Shown here: one piece after another, positions 34,541 to 46,634 of the stretch | How the letters are laid out: every line of letters starts with the position of its first letter | How positions within the stretch are numbered: position 1 is the first letter of the stretch | Assembly (NCBI RefSeq): GCF_002288925.2 | Contig: NW_022098001.1 | Span: forward strand, 13,140,557-13,204,556 | Reading direction: 5' to 3' | Length of the DNA: 64,000 nucleotides | Source: Delphinapterus leucas | Taxonomy: Eukaryota; Chordata; Mammalia; Artiodactyla; Monodontidae | Translations under genes and position numbers: made by a program | Notes under the pieces: generated by a model | The model's input: the letters and a program-made list of their open reading frames with translations, nothing else | What the model was told of the DNA's origin: nothing | Databases searched by the model: none

Positions 34541-36400
34541 CTACTAATTGCTGAGCAATATGAATAAATAGTGACTCACACCTGGACAGACTATGGTTTG
34601 ATTTGGAGACACCAAATCTAAAGAAAAAGTCCTAAAACCTGCCAGAAGAAAAAAAAGTAAATCCCTATACTGGAAGAGGTAAACACTGATACTGTATTTC
34701 TCATCAGCTGTACTGGTCCTAAGAATATAATATGACAATATCTTGAAAGATCTAAGAAAAAAGTAGAACCTAGCAAAACTATTATTTGAAGGAAAATAAA
34801 GATATTTGGGACATTCAATTACTCAGGATGTTTTTACCTCCAAACTTCCTCTAAGAAATATCAATGGAAGATGCATTCCAACAAAATAAAAAATAAATCC
34901 CAAAGGAAAGCAAAGAACACAAAAGAAGTAATGAGTCAAGAAATAAGTAAAGACATGCATGATGAAAGAACAAGGTTAAAAAATAATGAGTCTAAAATAC
35001 CAGTGATAGCAACAATCTGTCAGAGGTATAAAGATCATAATCTATCCTGCATCTAAATATATTGCATACCTACCACAATTAAATTAAAATTTATGTAAAA
35101 TGAATAATAAAAAATGTACACTTAGAAATTTAAAATTAATTTCAACTATGTTTTGGGTTATAGAATAAAGAAAAATACAAATAATAAACTTCTTAAAAAT
35201 GATAAAGCACAGCATAGTAAAATCTATGAATGAAGTAGTGGTCACAGAAAAACTTATAACTAAAAAGCCAAATATTATAAGGTAATACTTACTGAAAATA
35301 AATGGCATTCCAACCAAAAACACTTTGAAAAGAATAACAAAATACACTTGAAAAAGTAGGAGGAAGCCATATTAAAAGATGAAATAATTAATAAATTAAT
35401 CCATAAATATGTTGTTTATTTGAAAACAGTAATAACATTATTACAACCTTTTGGAAAACCCTAGTAAGAATAAAAAGACAACTGAAATGTCATTAGAAAA
35501 GAGGTAGGGCCATAAATACCAATAGAAAAGAGAATAAATGCTAGAATATATATAAAATTTTATAATAGTGTATTTGAAAGATTGCATGATATGAATAATT
35601 TTCTAGGAAAATGTGAATTATACAAAAAAATCTCAAAAAAACATAGAAAACTGAAAGAATAACTGTTTACAATACAGTATAATTGAAAAGGGGATCAAAG
35701 GACTGGTATTAAAAATGGTAAAAGAGCCTAATAGATTTATGGATGATTTCTACCAAATCTTTAAGAAACTGATAATCTTCATAATCAAATAATTAGTCCA
35801 AAACATTAAAAAATTAGAAAGCTGTGTAACTCTTTTAACTGGATTTAAAAAACTTGGCAAGGGAAGCAATAGAAAAGGAAAGCATAGAACATTCTTACTT
35901 TATAGGGCAAAATTTTAAAATAAAATGTCAACAAACTGAACACAACTTTGCATTAAAAGAATAAAGCACATGGCCTAGGAATGCAGAGATGACTCAACAG
36001 AATAACATTTTACCAATATAATTTATTATGTTAATAAGCAGATTAAAGGAGAAAATCCTTACAATCATCTCAAATAGATGTGGGAAAAATATCTGATAAA
36101 ATTCAGTGACCCATAAATCAAAAAAATTTTAGTCAGCTAGAAATATAATAGGTTTTACAAACCTTTAACGAGCATTGAACAGAGATCTAGAACAAACATC
36201 ATACCTAATGGCAAAATATTAGAAGTTTAAAAAATTACATTAGAAAAAAGACAAGGTTGTTTAATATCACTCAGACTCTAAACTTTGTACTAGAGTTTTT
36301 AGCCAATGCACTAGGACAAGAAGAAATAAGAGATATAAGTATTAGAAAGGAGGAACTATCACTTATAGCCAAAAAAAAAAAAAAAAAAGATTTTTTAACT
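34541..36400 (+). mobile_element. Ancient L1M internal (ORF1/ORF2) sequence, sense
   Basis: A-rich sense strand with decayed ORF2 text, for example 'aataagcagattaaaggagaaaatcctta', 'gtgggaaaaatatctgataaaattcag' and 'cattagaaaaaagacaaggttg...ttgtactagagtttttagcc'. These correspond to the reverse-transcriptase region. No open frame remains. A poly(A) of 18 lies at 36371. Confidence 0.65.
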
Positions 36401-36438
36401 AAAAATTGAAGAGAAATAAATGATAAAACTAAAGAAAG

Positions 36439-36714
36439 GAACTTCTCTGGTGGCGCAGTGGTTGAGAATCTGCCTGCTGATGCAGGGGACACAGATTTGA
36501 GCCCTGGTCTGGGAAAATCCCACCTGCCGCTGAGCAACTAAGCCCACATGCCACACCTGCTGAAGCCTTTGCACCTAGAGCCCATGCTCTGCAACAAGAC
36601 AAGGCTCAACATGAAGCCCATGCACTGCAACGAAGAGTAGCCCCACTCACCACAGCTAGAGAAAGCTTTCGTGCAGCAACAAAGACCCAACACAGCCAAA
36701 ACAAGCAAACAAAC
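36439..36714 (+). mobile_element. CHR-1-like SINE, sense
   Basis: Head 'gaacttctctggtggcgcagtgg' (one change in the usual cttccctgg), a shortened CHR-1 body, 'gcaacaaagacccaacacagcc' and an A-rich tail. The target duplication aaaacta(a/t)gaaag-type is at 36425-36438 and 36715-36728 (13 of 14 match). Confidence 0.93.
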
Positions 36715-36728
36715 AAAACTAATGAAAG

Positions 36729-37080
36729 TTAAGCAAAGTGGTTAAATATTAGAACAACATATTAAAATCAATTAGCTTAAGAAACCTGACTAACTGGGTA
36801 TTAAAATAAATGCAGTTCATTTTCGATTTTGGCTGAGGTACCAAGGCAATAAGTGGCAATTGTTTCCACATTCCAAAGTTGGTACTGCACCACCAATAAA
36901 GGATTAACCAGTTCTGTGACCCTTGAATCTTTTACCCAAATCAATAGTTGGAAATAATTAAAATTTTGGAGTTGAACATTGAAGGCTATAAGAGGACCAC
37001 TTGGAGAGGCTGATATATTTCCTGGAGATTCAGGGCCAAGGTGTTTGATAACCATCCAGAGAATCTAAAGATGTAACTAA
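36729..37080. other. Unassigned stretch with an 84-codon minus-strand frame
   Basis: The minus frame 36801-37055 begins with Met and is not overlapped by any repeat I recognise. Its text is not low-complexity. I do not recognise the product. The left edge (36729-36790) may be a remnant of the ancient L1 at 34541. Confidence 0.3.
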
Positions 37081-37420
37081 ACTATACATATTTCTTTTAT
37101 TATGTTTTAACATCTTTATTGGAGTATAATTGCTTTACAATGGTGTGTTACTTTCTGCTCTATAACAAAGTAAATCAGTTATACATATACATATATCCCC
37201 ATATCTCTTCCCTGTTGCATTTCCCTCCCTCCCACCCTCCCTATTCCACCCCTCTAGGTGGTCACAAAGCACATATGTATATATGTATATATGTCCATGC
37301 CACTCTTTCACTTTGTCCCAGCTTCCCCTTCCCCCTCCCCATATCCTCAAGTCCATTCTCTAGTAGGTCTGTGTCTTTATTCCCATCTTGCCCCTAGGTT
37401 CTTCATGACCAATTTTTTTC

Positions 37421-40400
37421 TTAGATTCCGTATATATATGTGCTTGCATACAGTATTAGTTTTTCTCTTTCTAACTAACTTCACTCTGTAAGACAGACTC
37501 TAGGTCCATCCACCTCACTACAAAAACTCAATTTCGTTCTTTTTAAGGCTGAGTAATATTCCATTGTATATATGTGCCACACCTTCTTTATCCATTCATC
37601 TGTTGATGGACACTTAGGTTGTTTCAATGTCCTGGCTATTGTAAATAGACCTGCAATGAACATTGTGGTACATGACTCTTTTTGAATTATGGTTTTCTCA
37701 GGGTATATGCTCATAGTGGGATTGCTGGGTCATATGATAGTTCTATTTTTAGTTTTTTAAGGAAACTCCATACTGTTCTCCATAGTGGCTGTATCAATTT
37801 ACATTCCCACCAACAGTGCAGGAGGGTTCCCTTTTCTCCACACCCTTTCCAGGATTTATTGTTTGTAGATTATTTTGATGATGGCCATTCTGACCGGTGT
37901 GAGATGATATCTCATTGTAGTTTTGATTTGCATTTCTCTAATGATTAATGATGCTGAGGGTTCTTTCATGTGTTTGTTGGCAATCTGTATATCTTCTTTG
38001 GAGAAATGTCTATTAGGGTCTTCTGCCCATGTTTGGATTGGGATGTTTGTTGTTTTGATATTGAGCTGCATGAGCTGCTTGTAAATTTTGGAGATTAATC
38101 CTTTGTCAGTTGTTTCATTTGAAAATATTTTCTCCCATTCTGAGGGTTGTCTTTTGGTCTTGTTTCCTTTGCTGTGCAAAATCTTTTAAATTTCATTAGG
38201 TCCCATTTGTTTATTTTTGCTTTTATTTCCATTTCTCTAGGAAGTGGGTCAAAAAGGACCTTGCTGTGATTTATGTCATGGAGTATTATACCTATGTTTG
38301 CCTCTAAGAGTTTAATAGTGTCTGGCCTTAAATTTAGGTCTTTAATCCATGTTGAGTTTATTTTTGTGTATGGTGTTAGGGAGTGTTCTAGTTTCATTCT
38401 TTAACATGTAGCTGTCCAGTTTTCCAGCACCACTTATTGAAGAGGCTGTCTTTTCTCCACTGTATATTCTTGTCTCCGTTATCAAAGATAAGGTGACCAT
38501 ATGTGTGTGGGTGTATCTCTGGGCTTTCTATCCTATTCCATTGATCTATATTTATGTTTTTGTGCCAGTACCATACTGTCTTGATTACTGTAGCTTTGTA
38601 ATATAGTCTGAAGTCAGGGAGCCTGATTCCTCCAGCTCCGTTTTTCTTTCTCAAGATTGCTTTGGCTATTCAGGGTCTTTTGTGTTTCCATACAAATTGT
38701 GAGATTTTTTGTTCTAGTTCTGTGAAAAATGCCATTGGTAGTTTGATACGAATTGCATAGAATCTGTAGATTGCTTTGGGTAATATAGTCATTTTCACAA
38801 TGTTGATTCTTCCAATCCAAGAACATGGCATATCTCTCCATCTGTTTGTATCATCTTTAATTTCTTTGATCAGTGTCTTATAATTTTCTGCATACAGGTC
38901 TTTTGTCTCCTTAGGTAGGTTTATTCCTAGATATTTTATTCTTTTTGTTGCACTGGTAAATGGGAGTGTTTTCTTAATATCACTTTCAGATTTCTCATCA
39001 TTAGTGTATAGGAATGCAAGAGATTTCTGTGCATTAATTTTGTATTCTGCTACGTTACCAAATTCATTGATTAGCCTCAGTAGTTTTCTGGTAGCATCTT
39101 TAGGATTTTCTATGTATAGTATCATGTCATCTGCAAACAGTGACAGCTTTACTTCTTTTCCAATTTTGATTCCTTTTATTTCTTTTTCTTCTCTGATTGC
39201 TATGGCTAAAACTTCCAAAACTATGTTGAATAATAGTGGTGAGAGTGGGAAACCTTGTCTTGTTCCTGATTTTAGTGGAAATAGTTTCAGTTTTTCACCA
39301 TTGAGGACAATGTTGGCTGTGGGTTTGTCATATATGGTCTTTATTATGTTGAGGAAAGTTCCCTCTATGCCTACTTTCTGGAGGGTTTTTATCATAAATG
39401 GGTGTTGAATATTGTCAAAAGCTTTCTCTGCAACTATTGAGATGATCATATGGTTTTTCTCCTTCAGTTTGCTAATATGGTGTATCACGTTGATTGATTT
39501 GCGTATATTGATGAATCCTTGCATTCCCGAGATAAACCCCACTTGATCATGGTGTATGATCCTTTTAACGTGCTGTTGGATTCCGTTTGATAGTATTTTG
39601 TTGAGGATTTTTGCATCTATGTTTATCAGTGATATTGACCTGTAGTTTTCTTTCCTTATGACATCTTTGTCTGGTTTTGGTAACAGGGTGATGGTGGCCT
39701 CGTAGAATGAGTTTGGGAGTGTTCCTCCCTCTGGTATATTTTGGAAGAGTTTGAGTAGGATAGGTGTTAGCTCTTCTCTAAATGTTTGAAGAATTCGCCT
39801 GTGAATCCATCAGGTCCTGGGCTTTTATTTGTTGGAAGATTTTTAATCACAGTTTCAATTTCAGTGCTCATGATTGGTCTGTTCATATTTTCTATTTCTT
39901 CCTGGTTCAGTCTCAGAAGGTTGTGCATTTCTGAGAATTTATCCATTTCTTCCAAGTTGTCCATTTTATTGGCATAGAGTTGCTTGTAGTAATCTCTCAT
40001 GATCCTTTGTATTTCTGCAGTGTCAGTTTTTACTTCTCCTCTTTCATTTCTAATTCTATTGATTTGAGTCTTCTCCCTTTTTTTCTTGATAAGTCTGGCT
40101 CATGGTTTATCAATTTTCTTTATCTTCTCAAAGAACCAACTTTTAGTTTTATTGATCTTTGCTATTGTTTCCTTCATATCTTTTTCATTTACTTCTGATC
40201 TGATCTTTATGATTTGTTTCCTTCTGCTAACTTTGGGGTTTTCTTGTTCTTCTTTCTCTAATTGCTTTAGGTGTAAGGTTAGGTTGTTTATTTGAGATGC
40301 TTCTTGTTACTTAAGATAGGAGTGTATTGTTATAGACTTCCCTCTTAGAACTGCTTTTGCTGCATCCCATAGGTTATGGGTCATCGTGTTTTCATTGTCA

Positions 40401-41227
40401 TTTGTTGCTAGGTATTTTTTTATTTCCTCTTTGATTTCTTCAGTGATCTCTTGGTTATTAACTAGTGTATTGTTTAGCCTCCATTTGTTTGTATTTTTTT
40501 ACAGATTTTTTCCTGTAATTGATACGTAGTCTCATAGCTTTTTGGTCAGAAAAGATAGTTGATACAATTTCAATTTTCTTAAATTTACCATGGCTTGATT
40601 TGTGACCCAAGATCTGATCTATCCTGGATAATGTTCCATGAGCACTTGAGAAGAAAGTGTATTCTGTTGGTTTTGGATGGAATGTCCTATAAATATCAAT
40701 TAAACCCATCTTGTTTACTGTGTCATTTAAAGCTTGTGTTTCCTTATTTATTTTCATTTTGGATGATCTGTCCATTGGTGAAAGTGTGGTGTTAAGTACC
40801 CTAGCATAATTGTGTTACTCTCGATTTCCCCTTTCATGGCTGTTAGTATTTGATTTATGTATTGAGGTGCTCCTACGTTGTGTGCATAAAGATTTACAAT
40901 TCTTATATCTTCTTCTTGGATTGATGCCTTTATCATTATGTAGTGGCTTTCTTTGTCTCTTGTAATGGTCTTTGTTTTAAAGTCTATTTTGTCTGATATG
41001 AGAATTGCTACTCCAGCTTTCTTTTGATTTCCATTTGCATGGAATATCTTTTTCCACCCCCTCACTTTCAGTCTGTATGTGTCCCTATGTCTGAAGTGGG
41101 TCTCTTGTAGACAGCATATATACAGGTCTTGTTTTTGTATCCATTCAGCCAGTCTATGTCTTTTGGTTGGAGCATTTAATCCTTTTACATTTAAGGTAAT
41201 TATCAGTATGTATGTTCCTATTCCCAT
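37421..41227 (-). pseudogene. L1-c ORF2 (endonuclease-reverse transcriptase), inactivated
   Basis: The span is 3,807 bp, normal for L1 ORF2. The endonuclease N-terminal part is open at 40754-41227 (157 codons, with CLQETH). Its frame breaks where the GDFN-type active-site segment should be. 40458-40775 and 39767-40000 continue. The longest piece, 38670-39542 (290 codons), is the reverse-transcriptase core with motif C FADD at residues 136-139. Motif A reads SIVAEKAFD: the first catalytic Asp is Val at residue 37. C-terminal pieces are 38394-38654, 38095-38397 and 37481-37714. Confidence 0.93.
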
Positions 41228-41285
41228 TTTCTTAATTGTTTTGTGTTTGTTATTGTAGGTCTTTTCCTTCTCTTCTGTTTTCTAC

Positions 41286-42167
41286 CTAGAGAAATTCCTT
41301 TAGCATTTGTTTTAAAGCTGGTTTGGTTGTGCTGAATTCTCTTAGCTTTAGCTTGTGTTTAAAGGTTTTAATTTCTTCATCAAATCTGAATGAGATCCTT
41401 GCTGGGTAGAGTAATCTTGTTTGCAGGTTTTTCCCCTTCATTAATTTAAATATGTCCTGTCACTCCCTTCTGGCTTGGAGAGTTTCTGCTGAACATCAGC
41501 TGTTAACCTTATGGGGATTCCCTCATGTATTATTTGTTGTTTTTCCCTTGTTGCTTTTAATATTTTTTCTTTGTATTTAATTTTTGATAGTTTGATTAAT
41601 ATGTGTCTTGGTGTGTTTCTCCTTGGATTTATCCTGTATGGGATTCTCTGTGCTTCCTGGACTTGATTAACTATTTTCTTTCCCATATTAGGGAAGTTTT
41701 CAACTATAATCTCTTCAAATATTTTCTCAGTCCCTGTCTTTTTCTCTTCTTCTGGGACCCCTATAATCAGAATGTTGGTGCGTTTAATTTTGTCCCAGAG
41801 GTTTCTGAGACTGTCCTCAATTTTTTTTTTCTTTATTATGATCTGTGGTAGTTATTTCCACTATTTTATGTTCCAGGTCACTTATCCGTTCTTCTGCCTC
41901 AGTTATTCTGCTATTGATCCCTTTTAGAGAATTTTTAATTTCATTTATTGTGTTGTTCATCACAGTTTGTTTGCTCTTTAGCTCTTCTAGGTCCTTGTTA
42001 AACCTTTCTTGTGCTTTCTCCATTCCATTTCCAAGATTTTGGATCATCTTTACTATCATTATTCTGAACTCTTTTTCAGGTAGACTGCCTATTTCCTCTT
42101 CATTTGTTAGGTCTTGTGGGTTTTTATGTTGCTCCTTCATCTGCTGTGTGTTTCTCTGTCTTCTCAT
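41286..42167 (-). pseudogene. L1-c ORF1 (RNA-binding coiled-coil protein), inactivated
   Basis: ORF1 protein coats L1 RNA as a trimer. The first 116 codons are open (41817-42167), starting at the Met of MRRQRNTQQ and containing a long heptad-like stretch (residues about 40-110, rich in E, K, L and I) that fits the coiled coil. A frameshift near 41820 follows. A later piece (41441-41686) covers the C-terminal domain. The stop is at 41286-41288. The ORF1-ORF2 spacer is about 58 bp. Confidence 0.88.
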
Positions 42168-44211
42168 TTTGCTTAACTTACTGTGTTTGGAGTCTCCTTA
42201 TCGCTGGCTGCAGGTTTGTCGTTCCTGTTGTTTTTGGTGCCTTCCCCCAGTGGCTAAGGTTAGTTCAGTGGGTCATGTAGGCTTCCTAGTGAGGCAGACT
42301 AGTGCCTGTGTTCTGGTGAATGAGGCTGGATCTTGTCTTTCTGGGTGGGCAGGTCCATTTCTGGTGGTGCATTTTGGGGTGTCTGTAGCCTTATTATGAT
42401 TTTAGGCAGCCTGTCTGCTAATGGATGGGGTTGTGTTCCTGTCTTTCTGGTTGTTTGGCATAGGGTTTCCAGCCCTGGAGCTTGCTGGTCATTGAGTGGA
42501 GCTGGGTCTTGGCATTGAGATGGAGATCTCTGGGAGATTTTCACCATTTGAAATTTCGTGGAGCTGGGAGGTCTCTTGTGGACCAATGCCCTGAACTTGG
42601 CTCTCCCTCCTCAGAGGCAGAGCCCTGATGCCTGGCTGAAGCACCAACAGCCTGTCATCCACACAGCTCAGAATAAAAGGGAGGAAAAAAGAAAGAAAGA
42701 AAGAAAGAAGAAGATAAGATTAAATAAAATGAAGTAAAATAAAGTTATTAAAATAAAAAATAATTATTAAAATTTTTTTTAAAAAAATAAAAAAAAGAAA
42801 GAAAGAAAGAAGAGAGAGACCAACCGAAAAGCAAATCCACCAATGATAACAAGCACTAAAAACTATACTAAAGAAAAAACAAAAACGGACAGACAGAACC
42901 CTAGGACAAATGGTAAAAGCAAAGCTATACAGACAAAATCACACACAGAGCATACACACTCACAAAAAAAGAAAAAGAGAGAAAAAATATATATCATTGC
43001 TCCCAAAGTCCACCTCCTCAATTTGGGATGATTTGTTGTCTATTCAGGTATTCCACAGATGCAGGGTATATCAAGTTGATTGTGGAGATTTAATCCGCTG
43101 CTCCTGAGGCTGCTGGGAGAGATTTCCCTTTCTCTTCTTTGTTCACACAGCTCCTGGGTTTCAGCTTTTGATGTGGACCCGCCTCTGTGTGTAGGTTGCC
43201 TGAGGGCGTCTGTTCTTCCCTCAGACAGGACGGGACTGAAGGAGCAGCTTATTCGGAGGCTCTGGCGCACTCAGGCCGGGGGGAGGGAGGGGTATGGATG
43301 CGGGGCGAGCCTGCAGCAGCAGAGGCCGTTGTGACGTTGCACCCGCCTGAGGCGCGCCGTGTGTCCTCTGGGGGAAGTTGTCCCTGGATCCCGGGACCTT
43401 GGCAGTGGTGGGCTGCACAGCCTCTCGGGAAGGGAGGTGCGGATAGTGACCTGTGCTTGCACACAGTCTTCTTGGTGGCAGCAGCAGCAGACTTAGCGTC
43501 TCATGCCTGTCTCTGGGGTCTGCGCTGTTAGCCGCAGCTCACGCCCGTCTCTGGAGCTCCTTTAAGCAGCACTCTTAATCCCCTCTCCTCGTGCACCAGG
43601 AAACAAAGAGGGAAGAAAAAGTGTCTTGTCCCTTCGGCAGGTCCAGGCTTTTCCCTGGACTCCCTCCCTGCTAGCTGTGGTGCACTAACCCCTTCTGGCT
43701 GTGTTCACGCCGCCAATCCCAGTCTTCTCCCTGCGCTCCGACCAAAGCCTGAGCCTCAGCTCCCAGCCCCGCCTGCCCCGGTGGGTGAGCAGACAAGCCT
43801 CTTGGGCTGGTGAGTGCTGGTCGGCACCGATCCTCTGTGCGGGAATCTCTCGGCTTTGCCCTCCGCACCCCTGTGTCTGCGCTCTCCTCCATGGCTCCGA
43901 AGCTCCCCTCTCCGCCACTCGCAGCTTCCGCCCGCGAAGGGGCTTCTAGTATGTGGAAACCTTTCTTCCTTCACAGCCCCCTCCCATTGGTGCAGGTCCC
44001 GTCTCTATTCTTTTGTCTCTGTTTTTCCTTTTCTTTTTTGCCCTACCCAGGTACATGGGGAGTTTCTTGCCTTTTGGGAGGTCTGAGGTCTTCTGCCAGC
44101 GTTCAGTACGTGTTCTGTAGGAGTTGTTCCACATGTAGATGTATTTCTGATGTATTTGTGGGGAGGCAGGTGATCTCCGCTTCTTACTCTTCCACCATAT
44201 TGAAGCTCCTC
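42168..44211 (-). promoter_or_regulatory. L1-c 5' UTR, about 2.0 kb, GC-rich distal half
   Basis: The distal part (43080-44211) is GC-rich with many CpG, consistent with the internal Pol II promoter of L1. A central A-rich top-strand tract (42670-42990, with (GAAA)n) is pyrimidine-rich in L1 sense. The proximal part (42168-42665) is alignable by eye with L1-e 58263-58554. The distal part is not similar to L1-b or L1-e. The long frames within it (for example plus 43810-44274) are incidental. Confidence 0.75.
42684..42811 (+). repeat. (GAAA)n and A/T-rich low-complexity tract inside L1-c 5' UTR
   Basis: Two (GAAA)n blocks (about 42685-42710 and 42795-42811) flank an A/T-rich core. Probably length-variable. 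Confidence 0.85.
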
Positions 44212-44599
44212 ACTATACATATTTCTAATATTCATATATGTGTTTGTAAATCTGTAAGATATATGCTACACTAATAAAAATGGTTACTTTGGCATGGGTA
44301 CTGTGATCAGGACAAGTAAGACACAAGCTTTATTTGAATTGTTTGAAAGAGACATTATATTACTGCATCAGTGAGTGAATATTATTGATGTAAAAGCAAG
44401 GGAAAACTTGCTTTTTCAATTATCTGTGTCTGAAGAGACTACAACCGCTGGGTCCACATATTTATTAATAGCTACCACCTTTGATAACAACCCAAAGTTC
44501 TTTCTAAAGTCTGAGGACATAACTCACTTGTATAAAAAGGCTTCATTTTTGAGCTTAGATTTTTTTCACGAACTTTATTTTAAATCTTATATGTTTATA

Positions 44600-45060
44600 T
44601 TATAGCTGTATGCTTAGTACAAAAATTCCAGTAGTACAGAATAACACAGTTGAAGTTAATGTTTCTCTTCATCTCTTCTTCCTCTAGTTTTATGCCTCTC
44701 CTCAGAGGTAACCATTGTTAGCAGTCCAGTGTGTATCTATCGAGATAATTTTTGTGCGTGTACATGTATACTTAGGTGCCTATAACACATTTACATAAAC
44801 TAAATCAAGCTACATATATTATTCTGCAGCTTGCTCTTTCACTTAATAATAGTGGAGATTATTCCATGTTGGTACATATAAATCTCCCATATTCTTTTAA
44901 ATTCTGCATAATATTTTAGTATCAATGCCCTATGATTTCTTTAACTATTCCCATATCTAACATTTAGATTTTTCCTAAATCTTTGCTGCAATGAACATTT
45001 CTCTACATATACCTTGGGGTACAAATTGATACATGGATGGGAGTGGGATGAAGCAGTTTC
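44600..45060 (-). mobile_element. Old L1 (L1ME-like) 3' region, antisense
   Basis: 'gaggtaaccattgttagcagtccagtg', 'gcagcttgctctttcacttaat', 'ttattccatgttggtacatat' and 'gctgcaatgaacatttctctac' are standard antisense landmarks of old L1 3' ends. The A-rich 44227-44600 to its left has nothing I can name. Confidence 0.75.
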
Positions 45061-45126
45061 TCTAAGGAAAAATAAAGGTGCTATTACTGCAGGATGGATG
45101 GATGGTAGGTGAGCAAAAACATCAGG

Positions 45127-45152
45127 CAAATCTAGGCAAAACCCTAGATTTG
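45127..45152. repeat. Perfect 10-bp inverted repeat (hairpin)
   Basis: Arms caaatctagg (45127-45136) and cctagatttg (45143-45152) with a 6-base loop. No known role. It could be the remnant of a palindromic element. Confidence 0.9.
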
Positions 45153-45335
45153 AGACCTTATCTGTTTAAACAAAATGCTTATTTGTTTCTGTAATTTAAT
45201 TGAACTGTGTGAGAATGCTCATGGTGTGCTGGAGTGTTAGGTTGAGAATAACTAACCTGTAACCCATGAATGGGTAAACATTTGTCTTTCAGAGATAAAT
45301 TGAGACTGAGCTTAATCTCACGTAAGCACCTTGTG

Positions 45336-45390
45336 AAGGTAAAGCACCTTTACCAATGTAAAGGTAAAGGTAAAGCACCTTTACCAATGT
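45336..45390. repeat. Tandemly duplicated 24-bp hairpin unit
   Basis: aaggtaaagcacctttaccaatgt occurs at 45336-45359 and 45367-45390, separated by 'aaaggta'-type sequence. Each copy contains the palindrome ggtaaag-cac-ctttacc (7-bp stem, 3-base loop). Confidence 0.95.
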
Positions 45391-46634
45391 GAGCAGTAAA
45401 ATAAAGTTATGGCCATATTGATACCACTCTTCATGAAAGGGAGTGTTGGCAGGTCTTCAGCTGCTCTTCAGTAACTGAAGAATACTGATTAGTGTAAGTA
45501 AGTTAGGCCTCACTGTGGAATATCTATACTAAGTCTACTAAGTGTGAAACTCTACAAAACTTGATTTTATCAGTTGACTGTTAATTCTACCCTTGACTCT
45601 GAGCTGTGTCAATTCAGCCTTAATGACTACTAAATGATTTGATTTAGGAGTTCCATACCAGGTTTGGAGATTCCTTTTTTCCAAGCTTCTTACCTTCACT
45701 TACTCTTTCCCCTGGATCCCAATGGCTTGGTTGGAATGCTAACCTGTTAACATGGCCTATATGGCTGGGCCCTTCTATCTCTGGATGGGGTGATGATCCC
45801 ACCATTCCTTAGCTCATGGAGAATGTCTTGCAGCTGTCTGAGGAACACAGATCATTAGTGATTTTGGCAGGATTTTGTTGGAAGCACAATGCTAAAGATG
45901 AAACGTCAGTTTTATTTAACTGATGAAAACAATGAGTAGCAGATTAAGTTAGTTTTCTGGTAAACAGTGCCATTATTTTCCAGTAAATACTGTCAAGATG
46001 GCTTGATGAATAACATACATGGAGATAAAGAAGAACATCGCTCAGTGATGGAAAATTAGGTATCTCCATAAACTCAAATATGCCTTTAGTTTTCTTGCTA
46101 TGATCTGTTCCCTAAAACATTTACCAACAGGTCATCTGGTCATACTAATGGAAAAAATGAAGTATGTTCTGCTGAAGACACAGTCTACAGAGATGGGCCA
46201 GTTTAAGGACTATTCTTTTCATCTGTCTGAAGTGTTAAGACACCAAAACAAATCAGTGTGTTCCGTACTACTCCTGCCTTGCCCACCCGTCTGTTGAAGC
46301 TCAGAAATGAGCTGGAATGCAGTTAGAAAAGAGCCAGTCTAATAAAAATCGAATGTAGCATACCAACCCATCAGCATCCTTCACTGTAAGATAGAAGACA
46401 TAGTTTTGGCCTGCTTGAGTGCATTTTTTTTGAAGCACACATTAAACAGTCCATGCTGAGAAGCAGAATCTCTGAACTTGAGACAAGAAGCTATATGGTG
46501 CTTGTTATCTGGAGAAGTACCCAAGTTATCTCTATAGTAGTAAATGCTTAGGGTAGGTGCTTAAGGAAGAACATTAACTCTTACAAGGTGTTCAAGGACC
46601 AGTTAGTAATTTTCTGTCATGGTACCACTAGTAA
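45391..46634. other. Unassigned non-coding stretch
   Basis: No repeat or exon recognised. The plus frame 46100-46297 (65 codons) has no similarity I can name. Confidence 0.4.

Larger units (their letters stand above)
37096..44211 (-). mobile_element. L1-c: full-length L1, antisense, perfect 15-bp target duplication
   Basis: Read on the minus strand: 5' UTR (about 42168-44211), ORF1 (41286-42167), ORF2 (37421-41227), 3' UTR and short A-rich tail. The 15-bp repeat actatacatatttct is at 37081-37095 and 44212-44226, so the whole 7,116 bp arrived as one insertion. Frameshifts and stops in both ORFs make it inactive. About 75 bp of 3' UTR is missing near 37272, compared with the copy at 10901. Confidence 0.96.

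Noticed and set aside
39004..39408. 134-codon plus-strand frame
   Set aside because: Complement of the L1-c reverse-transcriptase core.
41845..42399. 184-codon plus-strand frame
   Set aside because: Shadow opposite L1-c ORF1 and 5' UTR.
43810..44274. 154-codon plus-strand frame
   Set aside because: Antisense shadow of the L1-c 5' UTR that runs over the insertion boundary and target duplication.
45336..45390. CRISPR-like array
   Set aside because: Only two repeats in a vertebrate genome, with a spacer made of repeat-like units.
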